Below, one piece after another: positions 1-7,331 of a DNA stretch of 64,000 nucleotides. Position numbers and translations under genes: made by a program. Positions within the stretch are counted from its first letter, which is position 1, and each line of letters opens with the position of its first letter. Location of the stretch: the NCBI RefSeq assembly GCF_009857845.1, contig NZ_WWEQ01000006.1:1-64000 (forward strand). The letters are read 5' to 3'. The notes under the pieces are model-generated. The model searched no databases. It had not been told where the DNA came from and was given only the letters and a program-made list of their open reading frames with translations. This DNA comes from Brevibacterium rongguiense (GTDB lineage Bacteria > Actinomycetota > Actinomycetes > Actinomycetales > Brevibacteriaceae).

Positions 1-639
1 GTGCGCGAGCTCGTGGCGCCCGGCCGCGCACAGCGCCTGGCCACCCCGTGGGCCGCGCTGCGCGGCATCGCGCCGGTCGCAGCGCTCGCCGGGCCCGGCG
101 AAGCCGTGCCCTACGGCGAGGCCTGGGGAGACGGACTGCTGTGGGGCCTGGCCCCACTGCCGCAGCACCGGGCGTACTGGTTCGCCGCGTGGCCCGACGG
201 CCAGCGCTCCGAGCCCCTCGATCCTGCGGCCGCCGCCGCCCGCGCCCGCATCCCGCTGCGCTCACAGCGCGCACATCCGGCCATCGTGCGCGCGCTCGAC
301 GCGGGCTCCGGGATCCTCGCGGCGCGGCTGTGGGAGGCGCCCCCGCTGCGCCGCTACGTGCGGGGCCGCTACGCGGTGATCGGCGATGCCGCGCACGCTG
401 CGCTGCCGAACCTGGGACGCGGCGCGAACGACGCGATCCTCGACGCGGTGGCGCTCGCCGCAGCGCTCAACCGCACTGCCGAGGCGCACCCGCGCGGCCG
501 GGAGCGCGCGCTCGCGGCATGGCAGGCCCGCAGGCTGGCCTCCACTCAGGCCGCACGCGCCGGGGCCCGCGCAGTCATGGGCGTGGCGACGGGGCGGCGG
601 CTGCGCTGGCTGCGCGAGGCCGCCTCCGCGCGGCCATGA
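1..639 (+). CDS. FAD-dependent monooxygenase, C-terminal part (cut by window edge)
   Basis: The visible 212 residues are the C-terminal half of a flavoprotein of the PHBH/UbiH-like aromatic monooxygenase group. Around residues 127-152 lies the second FAD-binding motif, GDAAHA followed by a conserved P-N-x-G-x-G-A-N-x-A-x-x-D-A stretch, where the flavin phosphates bind in this family. The N-terminal Rossmann GxGxxG motif is missing because the gene starts before the window; the GTG at base 1 is probably an internal codon. The substrate cannot be read from this fragment. A gap of about 160 bases with its own promoter separates it from the peroxidase gene, so it need not belong to the encapsulin pair. 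Confidence 0.8.
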   Translation: MRELVAPGRAQRLATPWAALRGIAPVAALAGPGEAVPYGEAWGDGLLWGLAPLPQHRAYWFAAWPDGQRSEPLDPAAAAARARIPLRSQRAHPAIVRALDAGSGILAARLWEAPPLRRYVRGRYAVIGDAAHAALPNLGRGANDAILDAVALAAALNRTAEAHPRGRERALAAWQARRLASTQAARAGARAVMGVATGRRLRWLREAASARP

Positions 640-743
640 CCGATGAGCCGGCCGGTGGACCTGTCGGATTCGGAGCGGGCCCCACGCGCGGTCAGCGCGA
701 GTCAGGGCAGGCAGGCCTCGCGGCGTCCGGGTGCGACACGCGC

Positions 744-749
744 TAGCCT
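744..749 (+). promoter_or_regulatory. Probable -10 box for the DyP-encapsulin operon
   Basis: TAGCCT matches the actinobacterial TANNNT -10 pattern. It lies about 50 bases before the peroxidase start, leaving room for a short leader with the GAGGGGAAG ribosome site at 781-789. No clear -35 is visible. The 160 bases between the monooxygenase and peroxidase genes hold nothing else recognisable. Confidence 0.4.
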
Positions 750-799
750 GGAGCCAGCCGAGCACACCGCGCGGCTGCCCGAGGGGAAGTGGGGCGCAG

Positions 800-1987
800 A
801 TGGTCACCCAGCAGGTCGTGTCGAAGCCCGCGCGCACGGGCATGTTCCTCACGCTCACGGTGCGCCCGGGCGGCGAGGACGCCGTGCGCGCGTTCCTCCC
901 GGCCCTCTCCGGCCTCACCCGCTCCGTGTCCTTCCGCGTGCCGGACGCGGACCTGCTGTGCGTCGCGGGCATCGGGGCGCAGCTGTGGGAGCGGCTCTAC
1001 GCAGCCCCCGCGCCCCTGCAGCTGCACACACTGGCGCCCATCGAGGGCCCGACCCACACCGCGCCCTCCACGCCGGGCGACATCCTGCTCCACATGCGGG
1101 CGCGCTCGGTGGACATGTGCTTCGAACTCGCGCGCATCGCGCTCGCGCAGCTGGGCGACGCCGTCACGATCGTCGACGAGGTCCACGGCTTCAAGTACTA
1201 CGACATGCGCGACCTGCTGGGCTTCGTGGACGGCACCGCCAACCCGGAGGGCGATGCCGCGCTGCAGTCGGTGCTCATCGGGGATGAGGATCCGGCCTAC
1301 CGGGGCGGCAGCTACGTCATCGTCCAGAAGTACATCCACGACCTCACCGCGTGGGAGTCCCTCACCGTCGAGGAGCAGCAGCGGGTGATCGGGCGCACGA
1401 AGCTCGAGGACGTGGAGCTGCCCGACGACGTCAAGCCGTCGAATTCGCACGTCGCCCTCAACACCATCACGGACGCCGACGGGGTCGAGCACGACATCTT
1501 CCGCGAGAACATGCCGTTCGGCTCGTTCGAGGCCAAGGAGTTCGGGACGTTCTTCATCGGCTACGCCGGGGACGTCTCCGTGACCGAGCAGATGCTGGTC
1601 AACATGTTCATCGGCGATCCGGTGGGCAACCACGACCGCATCCTCGACTTCTCCACCGCCGTGACGGGCGGGCTGTTCTTCATCCCCTCGATCGCCCGCC
1701 TCGACTCGATGGACGCGCTGCCGGCGGCGCCGGTGGGCGCCGGGGCGCAGCCGGCGGTGCCCGCGCCCGTGACCCCCGCCAACGCCGTGCCCGGCGGCTA
1801 CCGGGGGCCGCAGGAGCAGAACTCCGGCGCCGGCATCGCGGACGCCGAGCAGCCGGGCGGCCCCGAGTCGCACGCGCCCGGCGCGGGTGAGCAGGCCGGT
1901 GCGGTCGAGCAGCCCGGTGCGGGCGGAGGGGATGGCTCGCTGGGCATCGGGAGCCTGCGCCCGAGCGGGCAGGCACCCCAGCACTGA
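800..1987 (+). CDS. DyP-type haem peroxidase, encapsulin cargo
   Basis: A 395-residue dye-decolourising peroxidase that uses hydrogen peroxide to oxidise bulky substrates. The family hallmark GFVDG is at residues 141-145, with catalytic Asp144; His217 (NSHVALN) fits the proximal haem ligand, and Arg235 (FRENMPF) the distal arginine. The catalytic fold ends near residue 310. A Pro/Ala/Gly-rich linker of about 65 residues follows, ending in GSLGIGSLRP at 379-388, matching the encapsulation peptide that docks cargo inside type 1 encapsulins. The encapsulin gene follows after 61 bases, so the enzyme is expected inside the shell. The start at 800 is chosen over an upstream in-frame GTG at 731 because of the GAGGGGAAG site at 781-789. 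Confidence 0.95.
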   Translation: MVTQQVVSKPARTGMFLTLTVRPGGEDAVRAFLPALSGLTRSVSFRVPDADLLCVAGIGAQLWERLYAAPAPLQLHTLAPIEGPTHTAPSTPGDILLHMRARSVDMCFELARIALAQLGDAVTIVDEVHGFKYYDMRDLLGFVDGTANPEGDAALQSVLIGDEDPAYRGGSYVIVQKYIHDLTAWESLTVEEQQRVIGRTKLEDVELPDDVKPSNSHVALNTITDADGVEHDIFRENMPFGSFEAKEFGTFFIGYAGDVSVTEQMLVNMFIGDPVGNHDRILDFSTAVTGGLFFIPSIARLDSMDALPAAPVGAGAQPAVPAPVTPANAVPGGYRGPQEQNSGAGIADAEQPGGPESHAPGAGEQAGAVEQPGAGGGDGSLGIGSLRPSGQAPQH

Positions 1988-2048
1988 TCAGCAGCATGAC
2001 ACCACACTTCGCAGCCGCGGCGGCTGCACCGACCCGAAGGGGGACGCC

Positions 2049-2843
2049 GTGAAGAACCTGCATCGCGAACTGGCACCGATCTCCGAGGCCGCCTGGGCCA
2101 ACCTGGAGGGGGAGATCCGCTCCACCTTCGCCACCCGCATCGCCGCTCGGCGCTTCGTCGACATGCCCGAGGCGCGCGGCACCGAGTTCTCCTCCCTCAC
2201 GACGGGCCGGGAGGCCGAGGCCACGAGCCCGGTCGAGGCGGTGCGCGCCCGCCGCCGCGAGGTGCTGCCCGTCGTCGAGCTGCGCGCGCCCTTCTCCCTC
2301 AGCCGCGAGGAGATCGACTCCGTTGCCCGCGGTGCCGTGGACCCGGACTGGGGCCCCGCCCAGGACGCCGCGGCGCAGCTCGCGCGCGCGGAGGACTCCG
2401 CCGTCTTCGAGGGCCTCGACGGCATCACCGGCATCATCCCGGCCACCCCGAACGCGGCCATCGGGCTGCCGGAGAGCATCCGGGAGCTGCCCGACGCCGT
2501 CTCCCGCGCCATCGAGGCGGTCCGCCTCGCCTATGTGGGCGGCCCCTACAGCCTGCTGCTGTCCGCCGAGCTCTACACCCAGGTCGTCGAGACGGTCGAC
2601 CACGGCTACCCGGTGCTCGCCCACATCCAGCGCGCGCTCGGCGAGGGGCGCATCATGTGGGCGCCCAACCTCACGGGTGCGCTGCTCGTGTCCGAGCGCG
2701 GCGGCGACTTCGAGCTGCACCTCGGCCAGGACCTCTCCGTGGGCTACCTCGCCCACGACGCGCAGACGGTGACGCTCTACCTGCAGGAGTCGCTGACCTT
2801 CCGCATCGCCACCCCGGAGGCGGCCGTCGCGCTGCGCGGCTGA
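2049..2843 (+). CDS. enc: Family 1 encapsulin shell protein (linocin M18 type)
   Basis: A 264-residue protein with an HK97-like capsid fold, the size and order of the Brevibacterium linens linocin M18/encapsulin family. The N-terminal NLHRELAPIS, central DHGYPV and late HLGQDLSVGY stretches match that family. Monomers are known to assemble into a small icosahedral compartment whose inner surface binds C-terminal cargo peptides. The GTG start is supported by an AAGGGGG site six bases before it. It is co-directional with the DyP gene, which carries a matching docking peptide, so shell and cargo are probably made from one transcript. The expected job is to confine peroxidase chemistry; the natural substrate is unknown. 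No second cargo gene is visible nearby. Confidence 0.95.
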   Translation: MKNLHRELAPISEAAWANLEGEIRSTFATRIAARRFVDMPEARGTEFSSLTTGREAEATSPVEAVRARRREVLPVVELRAPFSLSREEIDSVARGAVDPDWGPAQDAAAQLARAEDSAVFEGLDGITGIIPATPNAAIGLPESIRELPDAVSRAIEAVRLAYVGGPYSLLLSAELYTQVVETVDHGYPVLAHIQRALGEGRIMWAPNLTGALLVSERGGDFELHLGQDLSVGYLAHDAQTVTLYLQESLTFRIATPEAAVALRG

Positions 2844-2869
2844 GCCGCCGCGGGGCGTGCGCGCGGCCG

Positions 2870-2891
2870 GCGCGAAACCGCCGTTTCGCGC
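2870..2891. terminator. Perfect hairpin after the encapsulin gene
   Basis: GCGCGAAAC (2870-2878) pairs perfectly with GTTTCGCGC (2883-2891) around a 4-base loop, 27 bases after the encapsulin stop codon. There is no T tract, which is common for terminators in high-GC actinomycetes. It separates the encapsulin operon from the aminotransferase gene. Confidence 0.55.
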
Positions 2892-2917
2892 GCACGTTCC
2901 TGAGCCTTTCCCGTGCT

Positions 2918-2923
2918 TACCAT
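2918..2923 (+). promoter_or_regulatory. -10 box of a probable leaderless aminotransferase transcript
   Basis: TACCAT lies seven bases before the ATG at 2931, so transcription would start at or next to the start codon. The only purine-rich sequence upstream (GGGAG) is too close to the ATG to serve as a ribosome site. Confidence 0.4.
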
Positions 2924-2930
2924 GGGAGCC

Positions 2931-4112
2931 ATGGAATCAGTCCGCTCACACCTGAACCGGTACGTCGCCGGGATGGGCGAATCGCCCATCCGCAAGCTCT
3001 TCGGCATCGCCCACGATCCCTCGATCATCAGCTTCGCCGGTGGCCACCCCGCCCCGGAGCTCTTCGACACCGAGGGTCTGTCCCGCGCGTTCTCCCACGT
3101 CATCGACGCCAATGGGGGGCGCGCCCTCCAGTACGGGCCCACCGATGGCGAACCGGAGATGCGCGAGGCCGCCGCCAAGCGCCTCGCCGAACAGGGCGTG
3201 CCCACCTCGCCGGCCAACGTGCTCATCACCTCGGGCTCCCAGCAGGGGCTGGGGCTGCTCTCGCAGACCCTGTTCAACCCCGGCGACATCGTGCTCGTGG
3301 AGAACCCCACGTACATGTCCGCCCTCCAGGCGTTCGCGCTGCAGGGCGTCGAGTTCCGGGCGCTGCTCTCCGATGAGGGCGGTGTCATCCCGGAGGCCCT
3401 CGACACCGCGATCCGGTACTGGAAGCCGAAGGCCGTCTACCTCATCCCCACGTTCCAGAACCCCACGGGCGTCACGATGCCCTGGTCCCGGCGCACCGCG
3501 ATCGCGGACGTCATCGCCGCCCACGACGTGTGGCTCATCGAGGACGACCCATACTCCGAGCTGCGCTTCACGGACGAGGTGCTGCCCCCCATCGTGTCCG
3601 ACCCGCGCCTGGACGACCGGTCCTTCCTGGCCAACTCGCTGTCGAAGGTGCTGGCGCCGGGCCTTCGGGTGGGGTGGCTGCGCGGGCCGGAGGAGGTCCT
3701 CGAGCGGGTGGGCGTGGCCAAGCAGGGCTCGGCGCTGCAGACCTCGACCGTCGACCAGCTCGCCGCCGTCCACTACCTGGAGCACACGGACCTCGAATCC
3801 CGCCTGGTCACGGTGCGCGCGGAGTATGCTTCGCGGATGAACACGATGGTCGACGAGCTCGCTGAGATCCTGCCGCCCGGATCCGTGCTCACGAAGCCGG
3901 CCGGGGGCATGTTCGTGTGGGCGCGCCTGCCGGAGGGCTTCGACACCTCGGAGCTCGTCTACCGGGCGATCGAGCTCGGCACGATCTTCGTCCCCGGTGC
4001 GCCCTTCTACGTCGAGGAGCCGGACGAGCGGACGATGCGGTTCTCGTTCGTCTCCCACGGTTCGGAGACGATCGCGCAGGGCCTGCGGCGCATGGCGCCG
4101 CTGTTCGCATAG
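2931..4112 (+). CDS. PLP-dependent aminotransferase, fold type I (LysN/2-aminoadipate group)
   Basis: About 393 residues, full length for the group that includes 2-aminoadipate and aromatic/branched-chain transaminases. The small domain begins with FAGGHPAPELF, a substrate-loop motif of this group. A conserved Asp/Tyr patch (EDDPYSELRF) contacts the PLP ring, and Lys239 in NSLSKVLAPG is the expected Schiff-base lysine, followed by the phosphate-binding Arg in LRVGW. The amino donor and acceptor cannot be fixed from sequence. No DNA-binding domain is present, so it is not an MocR regulator. In-frame starts also exist at 2913 and 2922; 2931 is preferred from the -10 position. Confidence 0.85.
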   Translation: MESVRSHLNRYVAGMGESPIRKLFGIAHDPSIISFAGGHPAPELFDTEGLSRAFSHVIDANGGRALQYGPTDGEPEMREAAAKRLAEQGVPTSPANVLITSGSQQGLGLLSQTLFNPGDIVLVENPTYMSALQAFALQGVEFRALLSDEGGVIPEALDTAIRYWKPKAVYLIPTFQNPTGVTMPWSRRTAIADVIAAHDVWLIEDDPYSELRFTDEVLPPIVSDPRLDDRSFLANSLSKVLAPGLRVGWLRGPEEVLERVGVAKQGSALQTSTVDQLAAVHYLEHTDLESRLVTVRAEYASRMNTMVDELAEILPPGSVLTKPAGGMFVWARLPEGFDTSELVYRAIELGTIFVPGAPFYVEEPDERTMRFSFVSHGSETIAQGLRRMAPLFA

Positions 4113-4166
4113 GAAGCGGAGGTCCGCCGGGATCCCGGCGGAGCCCGCCGGGAGAAGGGGACGCCG

Positions 4167-5618
4167 ATGTCCACCATGAGCTTCAAGCCGACCCCCGAGG
4201 CCGCGGGGCCCGCGCACTCGGGCCGTGTGGCGCTGGTCGCCGTGATCGCCGCGTTCGGCGGCTTCCTGTTCGGCTTCGACACCTCCGTCATCAACGGCGC
4301 GGTGAACGCGCTGCGCGCGGGATTCGGGATGAGCGAGGGCCTCACGGGCTTCTCCGTCTCCTGCGCGCTGCTCGGCTGCATGGTGGGCGCGTGGTTCGCC
4401 GGCGGGCTCGCCGACCGCTACGGCCGGGTGCGCTCGATGATCGTCGCCGCCGCGCTCTTCTTCGTCTCCGCGCTGGGCTCCGGGCTCGCACCCGACGTGC
4501 TGTGGCTCATCGTGTGGCGCGTGGTGGGCGGCCTGGGCGTGGGCATGGCCTCGGTCATCGCCCCCGCCTACATCGCCGAGGTGTCCCCCGCCCGGGTGCG
4601 CGGGCGGCTGGGCTCGCTGTGGCAGCTGGCGATCGTGGCCGGCATCTTCGTCGCGCTGCTCTCCGACGCCTACCTCGCCCAGCTGGCCGGGGGCGCGGGC
4701 GCGCAGCTGTGGTTCGGCCTCGCCGCGTGGCGCTGGATGTTCATCGCCGAGGCGGTGCCCTCCGTCCTCTACGGCATCATGGCGTTCGCGATCCCGGAGT
4801 CCCCGCGCTACCTCGTGGCCCGCGGCAAGCTCGACCGGGCCGCGCGGGTGCTGCGGGAGATCGTGGGACTCGAGGGCGGTGAGAGCGCCGAGGCCAAGAT
4901 CGCGCAGATCCAGTCGACGATCACGATGGAGAAGCGCCAGACGCTGCGCGACCTCATCGGCGCGAACGGGCGGATCATGCCGATCGTGTGGATCGGGATC
5001 GCGCTGGCCGTGTTCCAGCAGTTCGTGGGCATCAACGTGATCTTCTACTACTCGTCCACGCTGTGGCAGGCGGTGGGCTTCGCGGAGAGCGACTCGATGA
5101 CGATCACCGTCATCACCTCCGTGACGAACATCGTCGTCACGGTCGTCGCGATCGCCTCGGTCGACCGGGTGGGCAGGCGGCCCCTGCTCATCGCGGGCTC
5201 GGCAGGGATGGCGGTCTCCTTGGGCGTCATGGCCCTGTGCTTCGCCCAGGCCGTCACTGTCGACGGCAAGGTCAGCCTGCCGGGCGCCTGGGGCATCACG
5301 GCGCTCATCGCCGCGAACCTCTTCGTCATCTTCTTCGGCGCCACGTGGGGGCCGATCATGTGGCTCATGCTCGGCGAGATGTTCCCCAACCGGATCCGCG
5401 CCGTCGCGCTGTCCGCGGCCGCGGCCGTCAACTGGCTGGCGAACTTCGCGATCTCCACGCTCTTCCCCGCGATGGCGGACTTCTCACTCGCCGCGGCCTA
5501 CGGCTTCTACGCCGTGTGCTCGCTGCTCTCGCTGTTCTTCGTCCTCAAGTGGGTCCCCGAGACCAAGGGCGTGGAGCTCGAGGAGATGACCGAGGGCGCG
5601 CACACCCGCGCCGCGTAG
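4167..5618 (+). CDS. Sugar porter family MFS transporter
   Basis: A 483-residue integral membrane protein with twelve predicted helices. Diagnostic sugar-porter motifs appear in order: GGFLFGFDTSVING in helix 1, GGLADRYGR in the loop after helix 2, PESPRYL before the central loop, DRVGRRPLL after helix 8, and VPETKGVELEE at the C-terminus. Such proteins are proton-coupled sugar or polyol importers, and the QQFVGIN stretch in helix 7 fits a hexose-like substrate. The RBS GAGAAGGGG precedes the ATG. The last six codons and stop fall inside the first copy of a 50-bp direct repeat, so an insertion has occurred immediately downstream without damaging this gene. Confidence 0.92.
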   Translation: MSTMSFKPTPEAAGPAHSGRVALVAVIAAFGGFLFGFDTSVINGAVNALRAGFGMSEGLTGFSVSCALLGCMVGAWFAGGLADRYGRVRSMIVAAALFFVSALGSGLAPDVLWLIVWRVVGGLGVGMASVIAPAYIAEVSPARVRGRLGSLWQLAIVAGIFVALLSDAYLAQLAGGAGAQLWFGLAAWRWMFIAEAVPSVLYGIMAFAIPESPRYLVARGKLDRAARVLREIVGLEGGESAEAKIAQIQSTITMEKRQTLRDLIGANGRIMPIVWIGIALAVFQQFVGINVIFYYSSTLWQAVGFAESDSMTITVITSVTNIVVTVVAIASVDRVGRRPLLIAGSAGMAVSLGVMALCFAQAVTVDGKVSLPGAWGITALIAANLFVIFFGATWGPIMWLMLGEMFPNRIRAVALSAAAAVNWLANFAISTLFPAMADFSLAAAYGFYAVCSLLSLFFVLKWVPETKGVELEEMTEGAHTRAA

Positions 5619-5650
5619 TCCGGCGCTCGGCCGCGGCCCCGGCGCTCAGC
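5601..5650. repeat. 50-bp perfect direct repeat, left copy
   Basis: Identical base for base to 11385-11434. This copy covers the last six codons and TAG of the MFS gene and the TGA of the Cache-domain gene. Identity stops abruptly on both sides (G versus C at each flank). Confidence 0.95.
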
Positions 5651-6380
5651 CGCTTCGCGGCAGGCCGAGTGAGAATGCGGTGCCGGCAATCGACCAGATC
5701 TCGAACTTCTCCAGGGCCTCGCGCGTCAGCCGCCTCCCGGTTTCGAAGTCCGGGTCCCGGCTGACGACGATCGAACGGCCGTTGGCGAGCAGCACCGCGT
5801 TCGCATCGATCCGCTCCAACAGACCGTCGAGATCGCGCTCGATGTCGCGCACAATGACATCGACGCCGACAATCCCGAAGAATTCCCCGTCGATGAGGAC
5901 CGGTGCGGAAAAGGTCAGGGTGAAATCGTCCGTGCAGAGGTAGTCGACATACGGGCCGACCATGCACGCGGCGCCCGTGCGCAGGGGAACGCTGTACCAC
6001 TCGCTGTCATCGAACCCGTGCTGGTAGTCGCCCACGCCGGTCTGATCGGCATCGAGAGGCTGCAGCTGAGCGCCGCCTTCGCGCTCCCTAAGCTGCCACC
6101 AGACCATTCCACCGCCCGACGAGCGGATCTGCGGATGTCCGCTGACGAACCCGGCACCGACGAAGTGCGAATCCAGGGAAAGCGTCTCCTCGATGCAGGC
6201 GCGCACGTCCGCCGCGCGGGGGGCGTCCCCCTCGCCTATTGCGCTCACCGCGATCTTGATGAGGCGGCCCTGCAGAACCGCAATCTGCCGGTGCCACTCG
6301 TGGACCAGCGATTCGCATCGGCGAATCGCTTCGACCGCCCGCGGATCATCTCGATACTGCCGACCTCGCATACCCTTCAC
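5646..6380 (-). CDS. Stand-alone Cache-domain (extracellular-sensor-type) protein
   Basis: A 244-residue protein that appears to consist of a helical N-terminus (residues 1-50) and a Cache/PDC fold. The conserved strands and signature are PYVDYLCTDDFTLTFSAPV, then GEFFGIVGVDVIVRDIE at about residues 165-185. Cache domains normally sit outside the cell on chemoreceptors or kinases and bind small ligands such as amino acids or amines, but no signal peptide, membrane helix or output domain is seen here. The gene overlaps the GntR gene by four bases (6377-6380), so the two are made together; a cytoplasmic ligand-binding partner for the regulator or transporter is an inference. Its stop codon is supplied by the 50-bp repeat, so a few C-terminal residues may have been lost. 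Confidence 0.75.
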   Translation of the reverse strand: MKGMRGRQYRDDPRAVEAIRRCESLVHEWHRQIAVLQGRLIKIAVSAIGEGDAPRAADVRACIEETLSLDSHFVGAGFVSGHPQIRSSGGGMVWWQLREREGGAQLQPLDADQTGVGDYQHGFDDSEWYSVPLRTGAACMVGPYVDYLCTDDFTLTFSAPVLIDGEFFGIVGVDVIVRDIERDLDGLLERIDANAVLLANGRSIVVSRDPDFETGRRLTREALEKFEIWSIAGTAFSLGLPRSG

Positions 6381-7111
6381 GCCTCCTCATGGTTGCGGAC
6401 GTCGAGCAGCCAGCGCACCGCTGTGCCCACCGCAGTCCGGCGCTGTGCGATGGCGCCTTCGACATCCTCGTCGGCCAGTCGGATGAGCATTTCCCGGTGC
6501 AGGCGCCCAAGATTCACTCGTGCCTCGTGCTCATTCATGCACATCCACAGCAGGGGGGCGAATTCGTTCTGAATGGCGATCTGCTCGCGGACCAGTCGCA
6601 CGGACTGCGAGAGGCCGGCGAGCCTCAGATCGAGGCTTCCCTGTGCCACGCGCGCCTCACCACCGGAGTGTACGGACATCGCCGACGCGAAGCGGCCCAC
6701 CATCGTCTCGGCTTCGCCGGCCACACCCTGCCCGGCGATCCTGCGCAGAACAGCTTCCGCGATCGCGAGGAAGTATGTCCCGTAGTCGACGAGCTCGGCA
6801 CGCGAAAGGCCGCGGACCCGCTGCCGCATCAGTTCCTCGGCGCGTCCGACGTCGATGTCGACGAAGCTGCCACCGCCCCTGCCCCGCCTTGTCATGACGA
6901 AACCGGTCACTCGCAGCTGTTGGAGCGCCTCGCGAACGGTGACCATGGAGACCTGGAAGCGGGACGCGAGCGCCGCCTCGCTCGGCAGCCGCTCACCCGG
7001 CGCCAGGATGCCAAGAGCGATTGCATCCTGCAGACGGCCGCGGACCTGGTCCACCAGCGCCGAGCTGCCGATAGGGGCGAATACCGCCGAACCAGGCGCT
7101 GATTCCGGCAT
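6377..7111 (-). CDS. GntR/FadR-type transcriptional regulator
   Basis: A 244-residue regulator with an N-terminal winged helix (about residues 15-85: LPSEAALASRFQVSMVTVREALQQL, then a GGSFVD wing) and a C-terminal all-helical ligand-binding domain of FCD type. It is divergent from the ABC operon and co-translated with the Cache-domain gene, and two palindromes lie between it and potA. A local repressor controlled by the imported amine is likely. The ATG at 7111 is chosen over in-frame starts at 7141 and 7156 because GGGAGG lies upstream at good spacing. The FCD domain often binds a metal plus a carboxylic acid; the effector here is unknown. Confidence 0.88.
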   Translation of the reverse strand: MPESAPGSAVFAPIGSSALVDQVRGRLQDAIALGILAPGERLPSEAALASRFQVSMVTVREALQQLRVTGFVMTRRGRGGGSFVDIDVGRAEELMRQRVRGLSRAELVDYGTYFLAIAEAVLRRIAGQGVAGEAETMVGRFASAMSVHSGGEARVAQGSLDLRLAGLSQSVRLVREQIAIQNEFAPLLWMCMNEHEARVNLGRLHREMLIRLADEDVEGAIAQRRTAVGTAVRWLLDVRNHEEA

Positions 7112-7191
7112 GTGCAGCGCTCCCTCCCTCACCGAGGTCATGCGGATGCGGCCCACCGACTGCGCGAAGCCAGCGATCTCAAGATTAACTC

Positions 7192-7230
7192 ACAAGCGCT
7201 TGTAAACATATGAAGTCATATGTTTATATG
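7192..7230. promoter_or_regulatory. Symmetric operator/promoter between gntR and potA
   Basis: Two palindromes sit side by side in the most AT-rich part of the islet. ACAAGCGCTTGT (7192-7203) is a perfect 12-base palindrome. AAACATATGA and TCATATGTTT (7204-7213 and 7216-7225) form a perfect 10-base inverted repeat with a 2-base centre. On the + strand TTGTAA (7201-7206) and TATATG (7225-7230), 18 bases apart, make a plausible -35/-10 pair for potA, placing the second palindrome inside the promoter spacer. This suits repression by the adjacent GntR protein; binding itself is not shown. Confidence 0.6.
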
Positions 7231-7331
7231 TTCCACAACACATTTTCCGCTCTCACGATGAGCGGCCAATGGCAGAGGCGCCGCGCTCCAACAGGCACCG
7301 GGAGACAACGAGAATCAACCTGAGGAGACAC

